Assembly (NCBI GenBank): GCA_037349105.1
Contig: JAYJMM010000025.1
Span: forward strand, 1,178,001-1,242,000
Origin: Limnomonas spitsbergensis
Taxonomy: Eukaryota > Chlorophyta > Chlorophyceae > Chlamydomonadales
DNA: 64,000 bases
Direction: 5' to 3'
Numbering within the stretch: position 1 is the stretch's first letter; each line of letters begins with the position of its first letter. Positions 8,757 to 19,715 of the stretch are shown here, piece after piece. The notes under the pieces were generated by a model. It did no database searches and was not told the origin of the DNA. It saw only the letters and a program-made list of their open reading frames with translations. Both the position numbers and the translations under genes were made by a program.

Positions 8757-11700
8757 ATGGCTGGTGCTCCCGAGCTTGATGCTGTGTGGGATGATTACTT
8801 GTGGATCGTGGTATGCGGTGGCCTAGCATGTTTCTACATGGCGTGGGGCATCGGTGCCAACGACGTGGCCAACTCCTTCGCGACGTCGGTTGGCTCCAGG
8901 ACGCTCAAGCTGTGGCAGGCCGTCATTGTGAGTTTGCCAGCCGACTTCAGCAAAATATGCCGAAATACTGGTTGGGGCTTTCTGAAATTGTAGGAACATG
9001 TGTGCCATCGATTTCATTGCACTCGACGACCCGATATGGAGGACGGTCGCGACCGGGTCCGAATGAAATGTTTTACTATGCTGGAAACATGACGTGCCGC
9101 TGCATATATACTCATGTGCACCGAAGTATCAGCATCGTTTCATAAGATTTACTCACCTGCCCAGTGCTATACCTGATCGCCCCGCGTTCAACGACCACCC
9201 TTGCAGATTGCGGGCACCTTCGAATTTGTTGGCGCTATCGCTCTGGGCGGAGAAACCACCAAGACCGTGGCCAGCGACATCGCCAATGTGGAATTATTCC
9301 AGGTGGGAGCTAGGCAACAAATAAAGAAGGCAGACAACAGCACATGCCATCATTCGGACGGCTTCGAGATAAAGCCCTGGATGGTGCAATTTTTGCTGAC
9401 CTCCCCGACAATTAGTGTTGTTTTATGTGTCTCACCCTCTATCTATCCTCCCGGCACTATGCGTAGCACATTGGTACACTGCACTTCCACCTTCCTTCCT
9501 TTTGCAGGCTTTCATCTAGATTAATTTTGCCGCTGCCTCTCGTTGCAGGATGTTCCTGAGATCTACATGTACGGCATGCTTTGTTCCTTGGCTGTGGCCG
9601 GCACCTGGCTGCTAGTTGCCACCTACTGGTGCTACCCTGTCTCCACCACACACTCCATCAGTGAGTTGAATACACAGTGCTCAGAACGTGACCAGGCCTT
9701 CCTGGCCATAACCAGCCAAACTTTGCCCTGGACTTGACGTCCCCTCTAGCTGCATGGGCGTGTACACTATTTAAGGTGTGTATACAGTGATGTATCAGGA
9801 ACAATTGGTGCTGAACTGCCAATTGTGTGTCTAAAGATGCCAGAAGAAGGGTGTGTGGCATGCATAGTAGACTTTCAGCAGAGATACTGCCTGCGTCCAT
9901 TAAAGTTTACGTATTTCCCCCCTCTCTAGTGTCCACTTACACTCCGCCCTGTCCTCTTGCCCTCGCAGTTGGATCTGTCATGGGCTTTGGCCTCGCTTAC
10001 GGAGGCTCAAATGGAGTTTTGTGGCATGAGGAGAAGGGTGGCTTCCCCTTCACCAGGGTAAGCTGCTGCTACTAGAATGAAGGAAAGCTACGCCCCGTGA
10101 GGGGCGTGAGAGCTAAGGAAACAGCTAGCGCAGCCTGGGCCAACGCCACGTCCGCGCCGTTACCGTCGCTACTCCCAGAATGAAACAAAGCTTTTGACTT
10201 CTTGACAGATCTTTTCCTTATAAAGCTGCTTCTAACTCCCAGAGGATTTTGCATAACCCGCTAATTCAATTGGGCTGCGCTAGGTTGAAATCGACCCGGT
10301 TTTTGTGTCATGTATCACCTTCACTTACATTCCTCCTCTGCTACCTCTGCTGTCTGCAGGGATTCATTCTTGTCGTGCTGTCCTTGTTCACCTTAACTTA
10401 CTTCCCTCTTCTGCTACCTCTACTAATTTTCTGCTGCCTCTGCTGCCCTCAGGGTTTCCTCCCCGTTGTCCTATCCTGGTTCTTCTCGCCCATCATCGGT
10501 AGCATCCTGTCAGCCATCTTCTTCTTCACCATCCGCATCTGCATCCTGCGCCGCCAGAACTCCACCAACCTGGCCATCTACTGCCTGCCGCTGCTCATCT
10601 TCATCACCATCTTCATCAACCTCATGTTCGTCATCATCAAGGGACACTTCCAGGAACTCAAGGTAGGTGACGCCATAAAGCCTGTTAGCACAATATAGCG
10701 CAAAATGGTACAGGTTAAGTCTGATTGTACTACTTCACGGTACATGTCCTGCCGGATTGTGCTACCTGGTATACCTGGCCATGCCTGAAAGCACTGTCTG
10801 CAGACAATGCCTTGCATTATTGATCCAAATCGAGCGCCTGAGCGTTGACTTGATGCCGGGCCTGTGACCTGATCATGAACGGATTTCAGAACTACTAGAA
10901 CACCTCATTTTTACTAAATGGACTAAATGAATGTATGCCCCCCTCTGTCCTCTTGCTTAACAGGATAAGTACCCGTGCGTTACGGTCAATGGCTTCCATG
11001 ACCTTCCCTTCAGCGATTGCACCAATCTGAACAACGCAGCTGCATGGATTGCTGCGGCTGTTGCCGGTGGCTTGGCTGTTGTAGGAGGCGCCGTCGGAAT
11101 CCCCCTCCTCAAGAGGAAGGTGGCTCGCGACCTGGAAGAGTGAGTGATGGCTCTGCGCTCTTTCCTCCTGTAATTGAAAATAGTGATGAGCGGCTTATCC
11201 CTGAAACTGAAGTTTGAAGAGTGACCGATGGCTGTGTGCTCTTCCCTCCTGTGGCCTATGTTGTCCATGATTGGAAAGAGTGACAAGTGGCTTATCCCTG
11301 AAGTGTAAACAGTAAAGGCACGCAACCTGGAAGAGTGAGTGGTGGCTCTCTGCTGACATCTCCAATCGTCTCAATTGATAGACCATGTGGCCTTCGACAT
11401 ACGGAGATGGTGACTGTGTGACTGATCCCTCTTGTCCACTACTGATCTAGGGTGTTGAACTGAGAACCTGATTCCTCTCTGGCGTGTCTGAACTCCCTCA
11501 TGACTATGCCCTACTTCCTTTGCATGCGCAGGGCTGAGGCTACTGAGGCCAATGCATCCAACGCTGAGCACAAGGTGCAAGTGGCCCTGGACGGCGATGT
11601 GGAGGGTGCTGGCGGTGAGAAGCATGGCCTTGACGTCACCCCTGCAACCACGGTCCGTCACGAGGACAAGATCAAGATCCACGAGATCCCTGAGGAGTGC

Positions 11701-13565
11701 CCTGCCTACATGATCCCCTACCACTACCCCTGGCACATTGCCACCCGGATTGCGCATCAGACCGTCAAGGGCATTTTCTACGAGGTGCACGAGGCCGGGA
11801 TGGCTGGAGACGAGGCAGTTCAGGACATGCATGCCCGGGCCGAGGTCTTCACAGTGCCCACGGAGACGGTCTTCAAGTACCTGCAGGTGAAAGGCCACTA
11901 CGGCAAATTTACCTGTATTGACCATGTGCCGGAAAAGGTTTTGTTCAGGGGATAAAGATTCTTTTTTTGTTAGTCGCATGCATGAAGGAAGTAAGGAAGC
12001 GCCTCTCTTGATGCCTTTTCAGATTGCTGTCCGAGAAGTCCGATTTGAAACATATGAAAAGCTGACACGTCTACACCCATCAAAGATTTACCAATTGATC
12101 GTCTGTCATTGGATCGGAGAATTGACGGTGATATGTCCTTAACCTTGATCCTGACTGCCTAGGGCTGACAATATGCCTCGACCCTGACCCTCACCTTCTA
12201 CCCCTGCCTCTGTCCCCTCATCTCCAGGTCTTCTCTGCTTGTATGGTGGCCTTTGCACATGGTGCCAACGATGTGGCCAACAGCATTGGCCCTTTCTCAG
12301 CCATCTACAGCACGTACAAGACTCATGCTGTGCCCTCCAGCAAGTCTGAAACCCCCAAGTGGATCTTCGTCCTGGGAGGCGTCGGAATCGTGCTCGGCCT
12401 TGCCACGTACGGCTACAACATCATCATGCAGTTGGGAGTCAAGATGCTTCACTTGACACCCAGCCGCGGCTTCTGCGCTGAGCTGGCTGCTGGCCTCACC
12501 ATCTCCCTGGCCTCTTTCTACGGCATCCCCGTCTCCACCACTCAGATCATTGTCGGCGCGGAGATTGGAGTTGGCCTCACGGAGAATATCATGACCGGCC
12601 TCAACTTCCCCATTCTCATGCGCACCTTCATGGGCTGGATCTGGACCATCCTGCTGGCCCTCTGCTTCTGTGCTGCGCTATTTTCCATGGGTGGCTACGC
12701 ACCCTCCATCGTCATGGCCAACGAGATCCGCTACTACCGCAGCGCTGCGTTTGAGAGGTCTGATGCTGCTTACAGCCAGATGCAGGCCACCAACAACATG
12801 TTCAAGACTGACGCTGCCTGGATGAATGGCACCACTGTCAACCCCAACGGTACTACGCTGAACGCGCTGATCACCAGCCAGGCCAGCACTTACAAGAAAG
12901 CCATGTTTAAGTACGACAAGAAGAAGAAGACGTACAGCTACAACCTGTACATGACCAAGGAGCAGGTGGGCTTATTAGCCTCTTTCATCATTCCCTTTGA
13001 TATCCAAGTAATACACATGTTGGAATTATCGCATTCGTCTTGCACGCATAAATTAAGTATGCTCTCAGCTAACAACCTGTACATGACCAACGAGCAGGTG
13101 GGGGGACATGTCCTTTATGACTGCTTGACCTAGCTGACGCACAGGCTGCCAGATTGTGCATAAATGCTGAGCTGCTGCAGTTACTGATGCAGCGGCTGAC
13201 GCTTTCACAATGGTTTTGAAACTACAAGCGTTCTCCTGTGATCAGACACTCATAAAAGTCTCACAATCGCTCTATTTCTGAACTGCTTTTATTTCTGCGA
13301 GATGTTATGTTCCTTAACCAAAATGAATGGATTTCCAACCCAGCCTTTCATATGGTCCTGTCCACTGTCTCCCCCTTTCTCTGCCGTGGTGGAGTACTAG
13401 TACTACCTGACCCCTGCAGTCTGTACCTCTGCCTAAATTCGAATGCAGAAACTTACCTTCGCCGCTCCCCGCCCCCTTTTCCCTGCCCAGGTGGAGTACT
13501 ACTTGAGCCAGGCCCTGGACCTCCAGGCCACGACGTCCAACACGACCATCGGTGTGCTGCCATAA
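8757..13565 (+). CDS. PHO4/PiT-family phosphate transporter, nine exons, 673 aa
   Basis: Inorganic phosphate symporter (cation-coupled) of the PHO4/PiT family, an integral membrane protein. Exons: 8757-8927, 9207-9302, 9549-9660, 9969-10057, 10453-10662, 10964-11139, 11532-11886, 12228-12965 and 13491-13565 (TAA 13563-13565). All junction phases agree and the model reads through to 673 aa, within the family range. The two inverted-repeat signatures are present: GIGANDVANSFATSVGS in exon 1 (residues about 31-47) and HGANDVANSIGPFSA in exon 8. Both halves also carry PVSTTHSI (exon 3) and PVSTTQIIVGA (exon 8). Exon 5 is a pair of hydrophobic helices with RRQNSTN between. Exon 7 is the large hydrophilic central loop. 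The start is the first ATG before the first membrane helix. Edges of exons 5, 6, 8 and 9 have extra copies in the introns. It could import phosphate at the plasma membrane or an organelle; location is not visible. Confidence 0.95.
10074..10175 (+). mobile_element. Dispersed element family B in transporter intron 4
   Basis: Reads GGAAAGCTACGCCCCGTG, AGGGGCGTGAGAGCTAAGG, GCGCAGCCTGGGCCAACGCC and GTCCGCGCCGTTACCGT. The same block occurs at 20774-20860 and 21090-21170, and in reverse at about 22755-22845, 22880-22965 and 22995-23105. A central CGCCCC...GGGGCG inverted repeat could form a small hairpin. It is about 100 bp with no open frame. Confidence 0.65.
10330..10480 (+). repeat. Copied acceptor edge of transporter exon 5
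   Basis: CTCTGCTGTCTGCAG|GGATTCATTCTTG with AG at 10358-10359 copies the real CTCTGCTGCCCTCAG|GGTTTCCTCCCCG with AG at 10451-10452, 93 bp away. The copy continues TCGTGCTGTCCTTGTTC against TTGTCCTATCCTGGTTC of the exon. A further polypyrimidine block CTGCTACCTCTACTAA lies between them. Confidence 0.85.
11120..11350 (+). repeat. Copied donor edges of transporter exon 6
   Basis: The exon end and donor CGACCTGGAAGA|GTGAGTGATGG (GT 11140) recurs as TTTGAAGAGTGACCGATGG (about 11211), TTGGAAAGAGTGACAAGTGG (about 11270) and CAACCTGGAAGAGTGAGTGG (about 11327). The last copy is nearly identical to the real donor. The intervening intron words GGCTTATCCCTGAA also repeat. Confidence 0.85.
13069..13110 (+). 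repeat. Copied donor edge of transporter exon 8
   Basis: AACAACCTGTACATGACCAA then CGAGCAG|GTGGG (GT 13099) copies the exon 8 end TACAACCTGTACATGACCAA then GGAGCAG|GTGGG (GT 12966) 133 bp downstream. The donor is intact, so splicing from it would insert an extra peptide in some transcripts. Confidence 0.88.
13365..13500 (+). repeat. Copied acceptor edge of transporter exon 9
   Basis: TCTGCCGTG|GTGGAGTACTAG at 13380-13400 copies the real CCTGCCCAG|GTGGAGTACTAC (AG 13489-13490). The copy has lost AG and gained an in-frame stop. Confidence 0.78.
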
Positions 13566-13589
13566 ACAACCAAGCGCTGAATTGCTCCC

Positions 13590-13702
13590 CTGGAATTTCA
13601 GCTGCTCTGGAGTTTCAGCTGCTCTGGAGTTTCAGCTGCCCTGGAGTTTTAGCTGCCCTGGAGTTTCAGCTGCTCTGGAGTTTCAGCTGCCTTGGAGTTT
13701 CA
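13590..13702 (+). repeat. 18-bp tandem repeat just after the transporter stop codon
   Basis: About six copies of CTGGAGTTTCAGCTGCTC with variants (GCCCTGG, TTTTAGC). It begins about 25 bp past the TAA and is probably in the 3' UTR. Confidence 0.8.
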
Positions 13703-14720
13703 TAAGATAAATGAAAAATAAACCTTGTCTGCGTTGTTGCCTGTCCAAACCAGTGCATGCCTCACTGGGAATAAGTGAAGGCGCCTCGTTATTGAGGTAT
13801 CATAAATCCGGCCTGACTGCCAGCCTGACTTGAGCCCGACTGCTTTTGCCTTCTGCCCTTGACTAGTAGTCGGCTGTGGCCCATAAAAATTATACCGCTG
13901 ATAAATACCGTGTGATTCCCATGCTCAGTCATAAATGTGTGCAGCTCATAAAAGCTCTGTCTCCATGCCCATGATACAATTGTGGTACTCATGAAGTGGT
14001 TGTTCAGTTGTGGTAGGTCGTGGACAACAGAGAATTAGGGTTTCAGCCATTCGCACAGTGATAGTTTTGTTGATAAAAGTGTGAACTGCCTGCACACATA
14101 ACCGTGCCAGTTTGATTAGTTAAATATTGTGGTATCTTTGATTTACCTGCATAAATTTCGAATTGTTTCGAGCAATTCGGTAGTTTTTCAAGACTGTTTT
14201 TTCATGAAGATGTGGCATGTGGACACACTATGATGTGTCGATTTGTAGCCTGATTGCTGTGGTCGAAGGCGATAAATAATCCCATGGGTATTAGTCATAT
14301 AACATCTAATGGACACAAATCAGCACCTAATGTCCGTCCATGTCAGCCACTGGGTGGCACTTAAAAGTAACTGACAAAACGACTAACACCTCTACCTGAC
14401 TTCATAACTTCATGATTTCCGACATTTTATAAGCCGGACCCAGAGGTGTAAAAGTACTAATACCTCTACCAGGTTTCATACGCAGTCCTGTCAACTGTTC
14501 AAGCCCCATTAGTTATGATAGTTACGACACGGGCCAGGAACTGTGGTACAGTCATCAGCGAGCAATGTACCTTGCCATGGAAAACTACAAAGTACACGAT
14601 GGATGCATGTTGTACTCCATCCAAGACACATGACCATACCGCCATGGTTCAGACTTGTCTACCATGACACAAATAACAACCATCCCTCTCCTTTAATGCC
14701 CACCGTTTGTTTCTAGCAAG
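13703..14720. other. Intergenic, no gene seen
   Basis: No splice-bounded exon or domain found. Near 14440 the words CCCAGAGGTGTAA recall, in + orientation, the 3' end of the retroelement family, but too little is shared to call a copy. Confidence 0.5.
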
Positions 14721-14724
14721 TCAA

Positions 14725-15780
14725 CGACGTCACACATCTGGGCCCTGCTCAAAAAGGCTTGGCCGCGTGGGCGCCTGAGGGAAAAAGCGAAGGGGGTAGG
14801 AAAGTGGGGAATCAAGTGAAGGGACAGATAGACAAAAGGCTGGGAAATAAAGACAAAGGAAGGTCCAGACTCTGAAAACGTCTACGCCTCAACAATATAT
14901 ACCATGTCGTCCACAAAAGCCAAGGCATCCCACCCAAGCCTGCTCGAACTCGAAGAAGTCTGTAGCACCGTTCGGAGGACCTGCCCAGCCATCACCGCTC
15001 CCAAAGTTGATCATGCACGCTGATCATGCACGCATTGGGGCACTCAAAGCATGCATGCAACGCGTCCTCCACATGCTTGCCGTCTCCCCGAGCCCAACAT
15101 CGCTGGCAGCACTGTCTGTCACCCTGCTGAACGCTGCACCGTCCTCTAGTGCCAGCTGTGCTGACGGCGCCGAGCCGCAGCCTGATGTGCGTGGGCACGC
15201 AAGCACACTCCCTTCGGCTAGTGCGGCCCCTGGCCTGCGCCAGCACGGCACCTGCGGCACTGGCTAGTGCGGCAGGCGACTGCAAGCCTGCGTTCAGCGG
15301 CAGGATTTCTGGGGTCCACTCTGCAAGCTGCATGTTGCTGTGCCCGATCGTATGTTGCATGAACTAGCGCAAGCACCTCTATGACAGTTAGCGGCGGTAA
15401 TTCAATCCCCGTCTGACGCAGTTTGGAGACGGCTGATCCCAGCTCTAGATCCCGCAAGGTACTTAGCAATTCACTGCACAAATTGCGCCCTCCACTGCCC
15501 TGCCTGACAGCGACTTGCATGTCGGCCGCCATGGCTGCCGCCATGAGTGGGCTCTCTTGCTGTGCTACTGGAGCGATCGCTGCGTTGTAGAAGCGAAGTA
15601 CATGCTACCACCAACTTCGTTGTAACGGCTGGATCTGTAGCATCATGACCCCCTAGCTGGCAGCAGCCGGAGGTAGCCATGCAGCCTGGTGCAGATGCTG
15701 GATGAATCAGGACAGCATCCTGTTCATGAGGCAATGCCGCGGCCTGAGGTGATCGGTGGCCCACACCACATCAACCTTAC
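14725..15780 (-). pseudogene. Decayed non-LTR retroelement, C-terminal part and 3' end
   Basis: Minus-strand fragments in shifting frames match the better copy at 54.5-55.4 kb: MAADMQVAVRQGSGGRN against MTADMQLAISQGTGGRT, SALVHATYD/VDAAYE blocks, and CCQRCWARGDGKHVEDALH against CCQRCWARGDSEQIEDELH. The last is a Cys-Cys-His-Cys type finger common at the C-terminus of LINE-type ORF2 proteins (family knowledge). Several frameshifts and stops break it. The 3' part at 14725-14880 carries the CATCTGGGCCCTGCTC and purine-rich tail block. No reverse transcriptase catalytic motif is present, so it is a 5'-truncated copy. Confidence 0.7.
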
Positions 15781-16165
15781 CCCTCTGACTGGATACCGGT
15801 ACTCTGGATAGGACTAGAGTGCACTAAAGCATTTCAATAATTGCAAGGCAGTTAATACGGTTAATACGAAAGTGATTGCGGAAGGGAGAAGCCATCAGTG
15901 GCTATATTATTGCATGCATTTTCGCGTGCCACTTCAACCAACTCTGGTATCTGTTTTAATAACATAATGCGGAAGTGCCCTAGATGACGCAGATGTATAA
16001 TAAAATCTCGATAAATCAATCAGAGAAGACTGACACCTTTGAGTGTGATGGGACTGGGACTGGGACTGGGAGAAAGTGTACTAAAGTTTTGACCATGGTT
16101 TGCGGGCGGCTCACATTTCTTGTAATTCAGTCCCATACCAAGTTTACCAGCGTCAGGTTCAGTAA
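15781..16165. other. Intergenic, no gene
   Basis: Only a short GGGACT hexamer run near 16048-16070 stands out. Confidence 0.5.
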
Positions 16166-16330
16166 AAAACATGACACCTCTGGGCCATGCTGAAAAAGCT
16201 CGGTCGCATGGGCACCCGGCATTGTGAGGTCGGGAGGAAAAGAAACAAATGGCAAGAAGAGAGAGGAAAGGAACAGACGGAGAATGGACATGAAAAAAAA
16301 CACCCCCCCCCAAAGGAAGTCTAGTTTAGT
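16165..16330 (-). mobile_element. Retroelement 3' end fragment
   Basis: ACACCTCTGGGCCATGCTG, AAAAAGCTCGG, a GGGAGGAAAAGAAAC purine run and a C-homopolymer appear in the same order as at 4.2, 14.7 and 54.1 kb. A shorter piece (CATCTCTGGGCCATGCTG) follows at about 17320. Confidence 0.55.
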
Positions 16331-16907
16331 GTGCATCGGGCCACGTTTGGCAGGCTGCAGGGCAGCCATAACTGTGTCGACTATGACCTAACCTAGAAAG
16401 AAGTTTGTCTGTGGCCTGAGCAGAAAGGCTTGCTGAACGACCCCCCCGGCCGCTGGCCATGCTTTAGTACACTGTAGCTGGAGCAGTTTCGGACTTGTAC
16501 AGTTTCCCGTATTAAGCAGTGGGCTTAGCCTGGCTACCCCTACCCCACTCCTTGCCCCTCCTTTGTTGAAGTTATCATTTTCCTGATGCCACGCCCAAGA
16601 CCTGGATTCCCCCGTTCTCGCCATGAATTACTTAGCGCTCTTTGGCTGAGCATTTCTGCTACAACCCGACCTACGGCCTGCAGAGACAGGTTTAGCAAGA
16701 CCCGCCGCTTTGGCCTCCACCCGTAGGCCGCGGGATGGCTGCCCGTTCACACCCTAAAGGTGGCCTACTGGCCAGGTGTGCAAACACATAAACTTTGCTT
16801 GCCGCTGTCTTTCCTCTCTCAATAGTACTGAGTAGTGCCTCGGTGCCACCTGGCTTTTTTTACATCCAGTTTTTAAATCCAGCGAAGCATCACATCTGAT
16901 GCAGTTG

Positions 16908-17085
16908 CTAGCCCAGTATTACTTGAGCCAAGCCCTGGACCTTATGGCTCTTACCCGAATTTACCCTGCTTCCCCTACCTTCTCATCAGGTGCCCCATTT
17001 ATCCCCCCAGCCAAGCGAATCATCATGTCTCATGCAAGTGCTATCCCAGTTTAGCTTGAGACAAACTCTGGACCTTCGAGCATTC
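16908..17085 (+). repeat. Distant copies of transporter exon 9 start
   Basis: TATTACTTGAGCCAAGCCC (from about 16916) and TTTAGCTTGAGACAAACTC (from about 17049), each preceded by CCCAG, copy the exon 9 start TACTACTTGAGCCAGGCCC at 13496. They lie 3.4-3.6 kb past the gene's stop codon. Spacing between the two is about 133 bp. Confidence 0.7.
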
Positions 17086-17974
17086 ATTCCCACGCTACTG
17101 CTCGGTGGTTGTGTGCTGGTTGCTTGCCCAGGGGGGTCACTGGTTTTCGCTCGCTGTCCTAGCGTATATAGTGCTGGCATCTGTTGACAGACACGTCCCA
17201 TGCATCAGATATAATGCCCCGCTGGACTATAAAAAGATCACAAACTTCATATTGACCAGGCTCCTGGCAGTGCAGGCCCCACATTCAGTCTCTGCCCCAT
17301 GTCACATGTCAATAACATAACATCTCTGGGCCATGCTGATAAGGTCAAATGCATGCCACTGGTTTTCGCTCGCTTTCCTAGCGTATTTAGTGCTTGTATC
17401 TGTTTACAGACACATGTACCATGCATCAAATATAATGCTCTGTTTGACTCAACAACTTCACATGACACCATGATGTAGCTGAATAATAGCTGAAACATGT
17501 TGCTGAATAATAGCTGAAACATGACATGTCGCAAGCAACAGTGGTGAAGATGGTGTGGCATAGCTTCAGGAAAGAAGATAAACAAATGCACAGACAAAAA
17601 AACGTTGTAAGCATCGTCCATAGATCGGACCAACAGCATCCAGTAAACGCCAGATAGTAACCTCTCTAGCTCGCCAAGCAGATTAGCCCCCACCCTCCCG
17701 TTCTTCCTTGGCATAGTCAGATAAAGAAGGAGTTATCTGTACAACGCTAGTATTTTGTTTTTTTGAAACAATGAATGGAACCATGAAAGCAAACCACCGA
17801 GACAGGGGGACATAACAGACAGGAGGCAGGAGAAGCCAAACAGGGCAAGAAACCTACCCGGATATACACGTGAGATTGCCATGATTCCCATGGGCAAGTT
17901 AAAGTTGTGTATGCAGGGGAAAGTCAAGCACCTAGAAGCAGTGTCATGCCTTAGGGATCGAGTGGAGAAGTGCA
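17086..17974. other. Intergenic with a possible degenerate copy of the HD gene end
   Basis: GCTGAATAATAGCTGAAACATG is partly duplicated at 17477-17523. At about 17875-17942 the order GAT..CCC..GGCAA..AGAAGCA loosely resembles the last coding bases of the HD-domain gene (18000-18060), as seen after other stop codons in this window. That resemblance is weak. Confidence 0.35.
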
Positions 17975-18688
17975 TCACCACTTGAAGATGCTGGAGATCT
18001 GGAAGATCCCCTTTGGCAAATTCCACCCATGTAGGCGAGGGAAGAACTCGAGAAGCTTCAGGTGGAACCCTGCCTCGGGAATCATGCCATATACCTCGTT
18101 AATGTGTGCCCACGGCATGCCCTTGGTGATGAAGCCGAACGAGAAGTCAACCATGTCAGCCATGCGGACCGCATCCACTGCATCCTCCTTGGTCTTGATG
18201 GTCAAGGTGAGCATCGACTTGGGTTTGGTCTCCTTCTTCTTGAAAGATGTGACCTTGTGGTGGTTTACAATCATGTCGCGCACGAGTTGTGTATCCTCGA
18301 GCGTAAATCCGATCTCCGTGGCCATGGCCTGTGCGGCCAGGCTCGAGGGCTCCAAGTAAGCTAGGTCGGCATCGGTCCAGAGGCCAACGTCGTGGTACAC
18401 CAGTGCCAGCTCTATCATGGGTCGGAATCGCACGGCATCCTTTCCGAGGAAATGTAGAGCATACGTAAGAACTCGGTAGACATGGCCTCGGTACGCCTCG
18501 TAGTCGACACCAATCTGATCTTTGAGTGGCAGCAGGAACTTCTCCACTCCCTCGGACTCCATCACCACGGTTATCGGCTTCTGATACGCGAAATCACCGT
18601 CCTTCCCCAGGTACCAGACGCCAGCGAGGTTGGCCAGTGCCAGCCCCGAAAGAAGCGATAATATCATCATCCTGTCAATAAAGCCCAT
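17975..18688 (-). CDS. HD-domain hydrolase-like protein with N-terminal membrane anchor, intronless, 237 aa
   Basis: HD-superfamily proteins are metal-dependent phosphohydrolases and related enzymes. The metal-binding pattern is visible: H69 (YRGHVYRV), H99-D100 (LVYHDVGLW), H143-H144 (VNHHKV) and D178/D181 (RMADMVDF). Residues about 7-28 are hydrophobic (MMILSLLSGLALANLAGVW) and form either a signal peptide or an anchor. The overall order resembles small HD proteins of the cyanamide-hydratase-like group, but substrate cannot be told. The stop TGA is at 17975-17977. The frame is uninterrupted, unlike the split genes around it, so retrocopy or transfer from an intron-poor source is possible. 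It lies downstream of the metallophosphatase gene on the same strand, separated by the 17-bp minisatellite. Confidence 0.82.
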   Translation of the reverse strand: MGFIDRMMILSLLSGLALANLAGVWYLGKDGDFAYQKPITVVMESEGVEKFLLPLKDQIGVDYEAYRGHVYRVLTYALHFLGKDAVRFRPMIELALVYHDVGLWTDADLAYLEPSSLAAQAMATEIGFTLEDTQLVRDMIVNHHKVTSFKKKETKPKSMLTLTIKTKEDAVDAVRMADMVDFSFGFITKGMPWAHINEVYGMIPEAGFHLKLLEFFPRLHGWNLPKGIFQISSIFKW

Positions 18689-18911
18689 TATTGAGGCGAT
18701 AGCTGATCTCTAGCAGCGCGTCGCAGTGAAGTCAGTAGAGGATTTTGCAAAATGTTGTGGTGCACAAGTAATCGAGGTATAGTGTCATGTCGTACCTCCT
18801 TGGTGTACATCAGGTGGGCATTTCACAGTATGGCCCTCCTAGATTTATTAGTGAACTCAGTGAGCTGTTGCCTCGTTGCTTCGGATGTAAAAATATAGTA
18901 AGATTTTCTTT

Positions 18912-19715
18912 AAACAGCCCATGGATCCATGCAATCCAGGGATCCATGCAGCCCAAGGAGCCATGCAGCCCATGGATCCGTCCATTGAGCCCAGGGATCC
19001 ATGCAGCCTAGGGATCCATGCAGTCTAGGGATTCATACAGTCTAGGGATCCATGCTGCCCAGGGAACATGTATTCCAGGGATCCATGCAGTCCAGGGATA
19101 AATGTATTCCAGGGATCCATGCAGCCCAGGGATCCATGCAGTCCAGGGATCCATGCAGCCCAGGGATCCATGCAGTCTAGGGATCCATGCAGCCCAGGGT
19201 TCCATGCAGCCCAGGGATCCATGCAGTCCAGGGATCCATGCAGTCCAGGGATCCATGCAGCCCAGGGATCCATGCAGCCCAGGGATCCATGCAGTCCAGG
19301 GGTCCATGCAGCCCAGGGATCCATGCAGCCCAGGGATCCATGCAGTCCAGGGATCCATGCAGTCCAGGGATCCATGCAGCTCAGGGATCCATGCAGTCCA
19401 GGGATCCATGCAGCCCAGGGATCCATGCAGCCCAGGGATCCATGCAGTCCAGGGATCCATGCAGTCCAGGGATCCATGCAGTCCAGGGATCCATGCAGCC
19501 CAGGGATCCATGCAGTCCAGGGATCCATGCAGTCCAGGGATCCATGCAGCCCAGAGATCCCAGCAGTCCAGGGATCCATGCAGCCCAGGGATCCATGCAG
19601 CCCAGGGATCCATGCAGTCCAGAGGTCCATGCAGCCTAGGGATCCATGCAGTCCAGGGATCCATGCAGTCCTATCATTCCAAGGATCCATGCAGTCCAGG
19701 GATCCATGCAGTCTT
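18912..19715 (+). repeat. 17-bp minisatellite
   Basis: About 47 copies of GGGATCCATGCAGYCCA, with C/T at one site splitting copies into two subtypes (GCCCA and GTCCA). A 17-bp unit cycles through all three frames every 51 bp, and none of the phases contains a stop. Open frames of about 150-240 codons therefore exist in every direction and are not evidence of genes. Confidence 0.95.

Noticed and set aside
11371..11979. Minus-strand 202-codon ORF opposite transporter exon 7
   Set aside because: It is the antisense shadow of a confident exon and has no features of its own.
18912..19715. CRISPR array
   Set aside because: Units are contiguous with no unique spacers, and the window is eukaryotic. 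The same applies to the 27-bp, 73-bp and 19-bp arrays.
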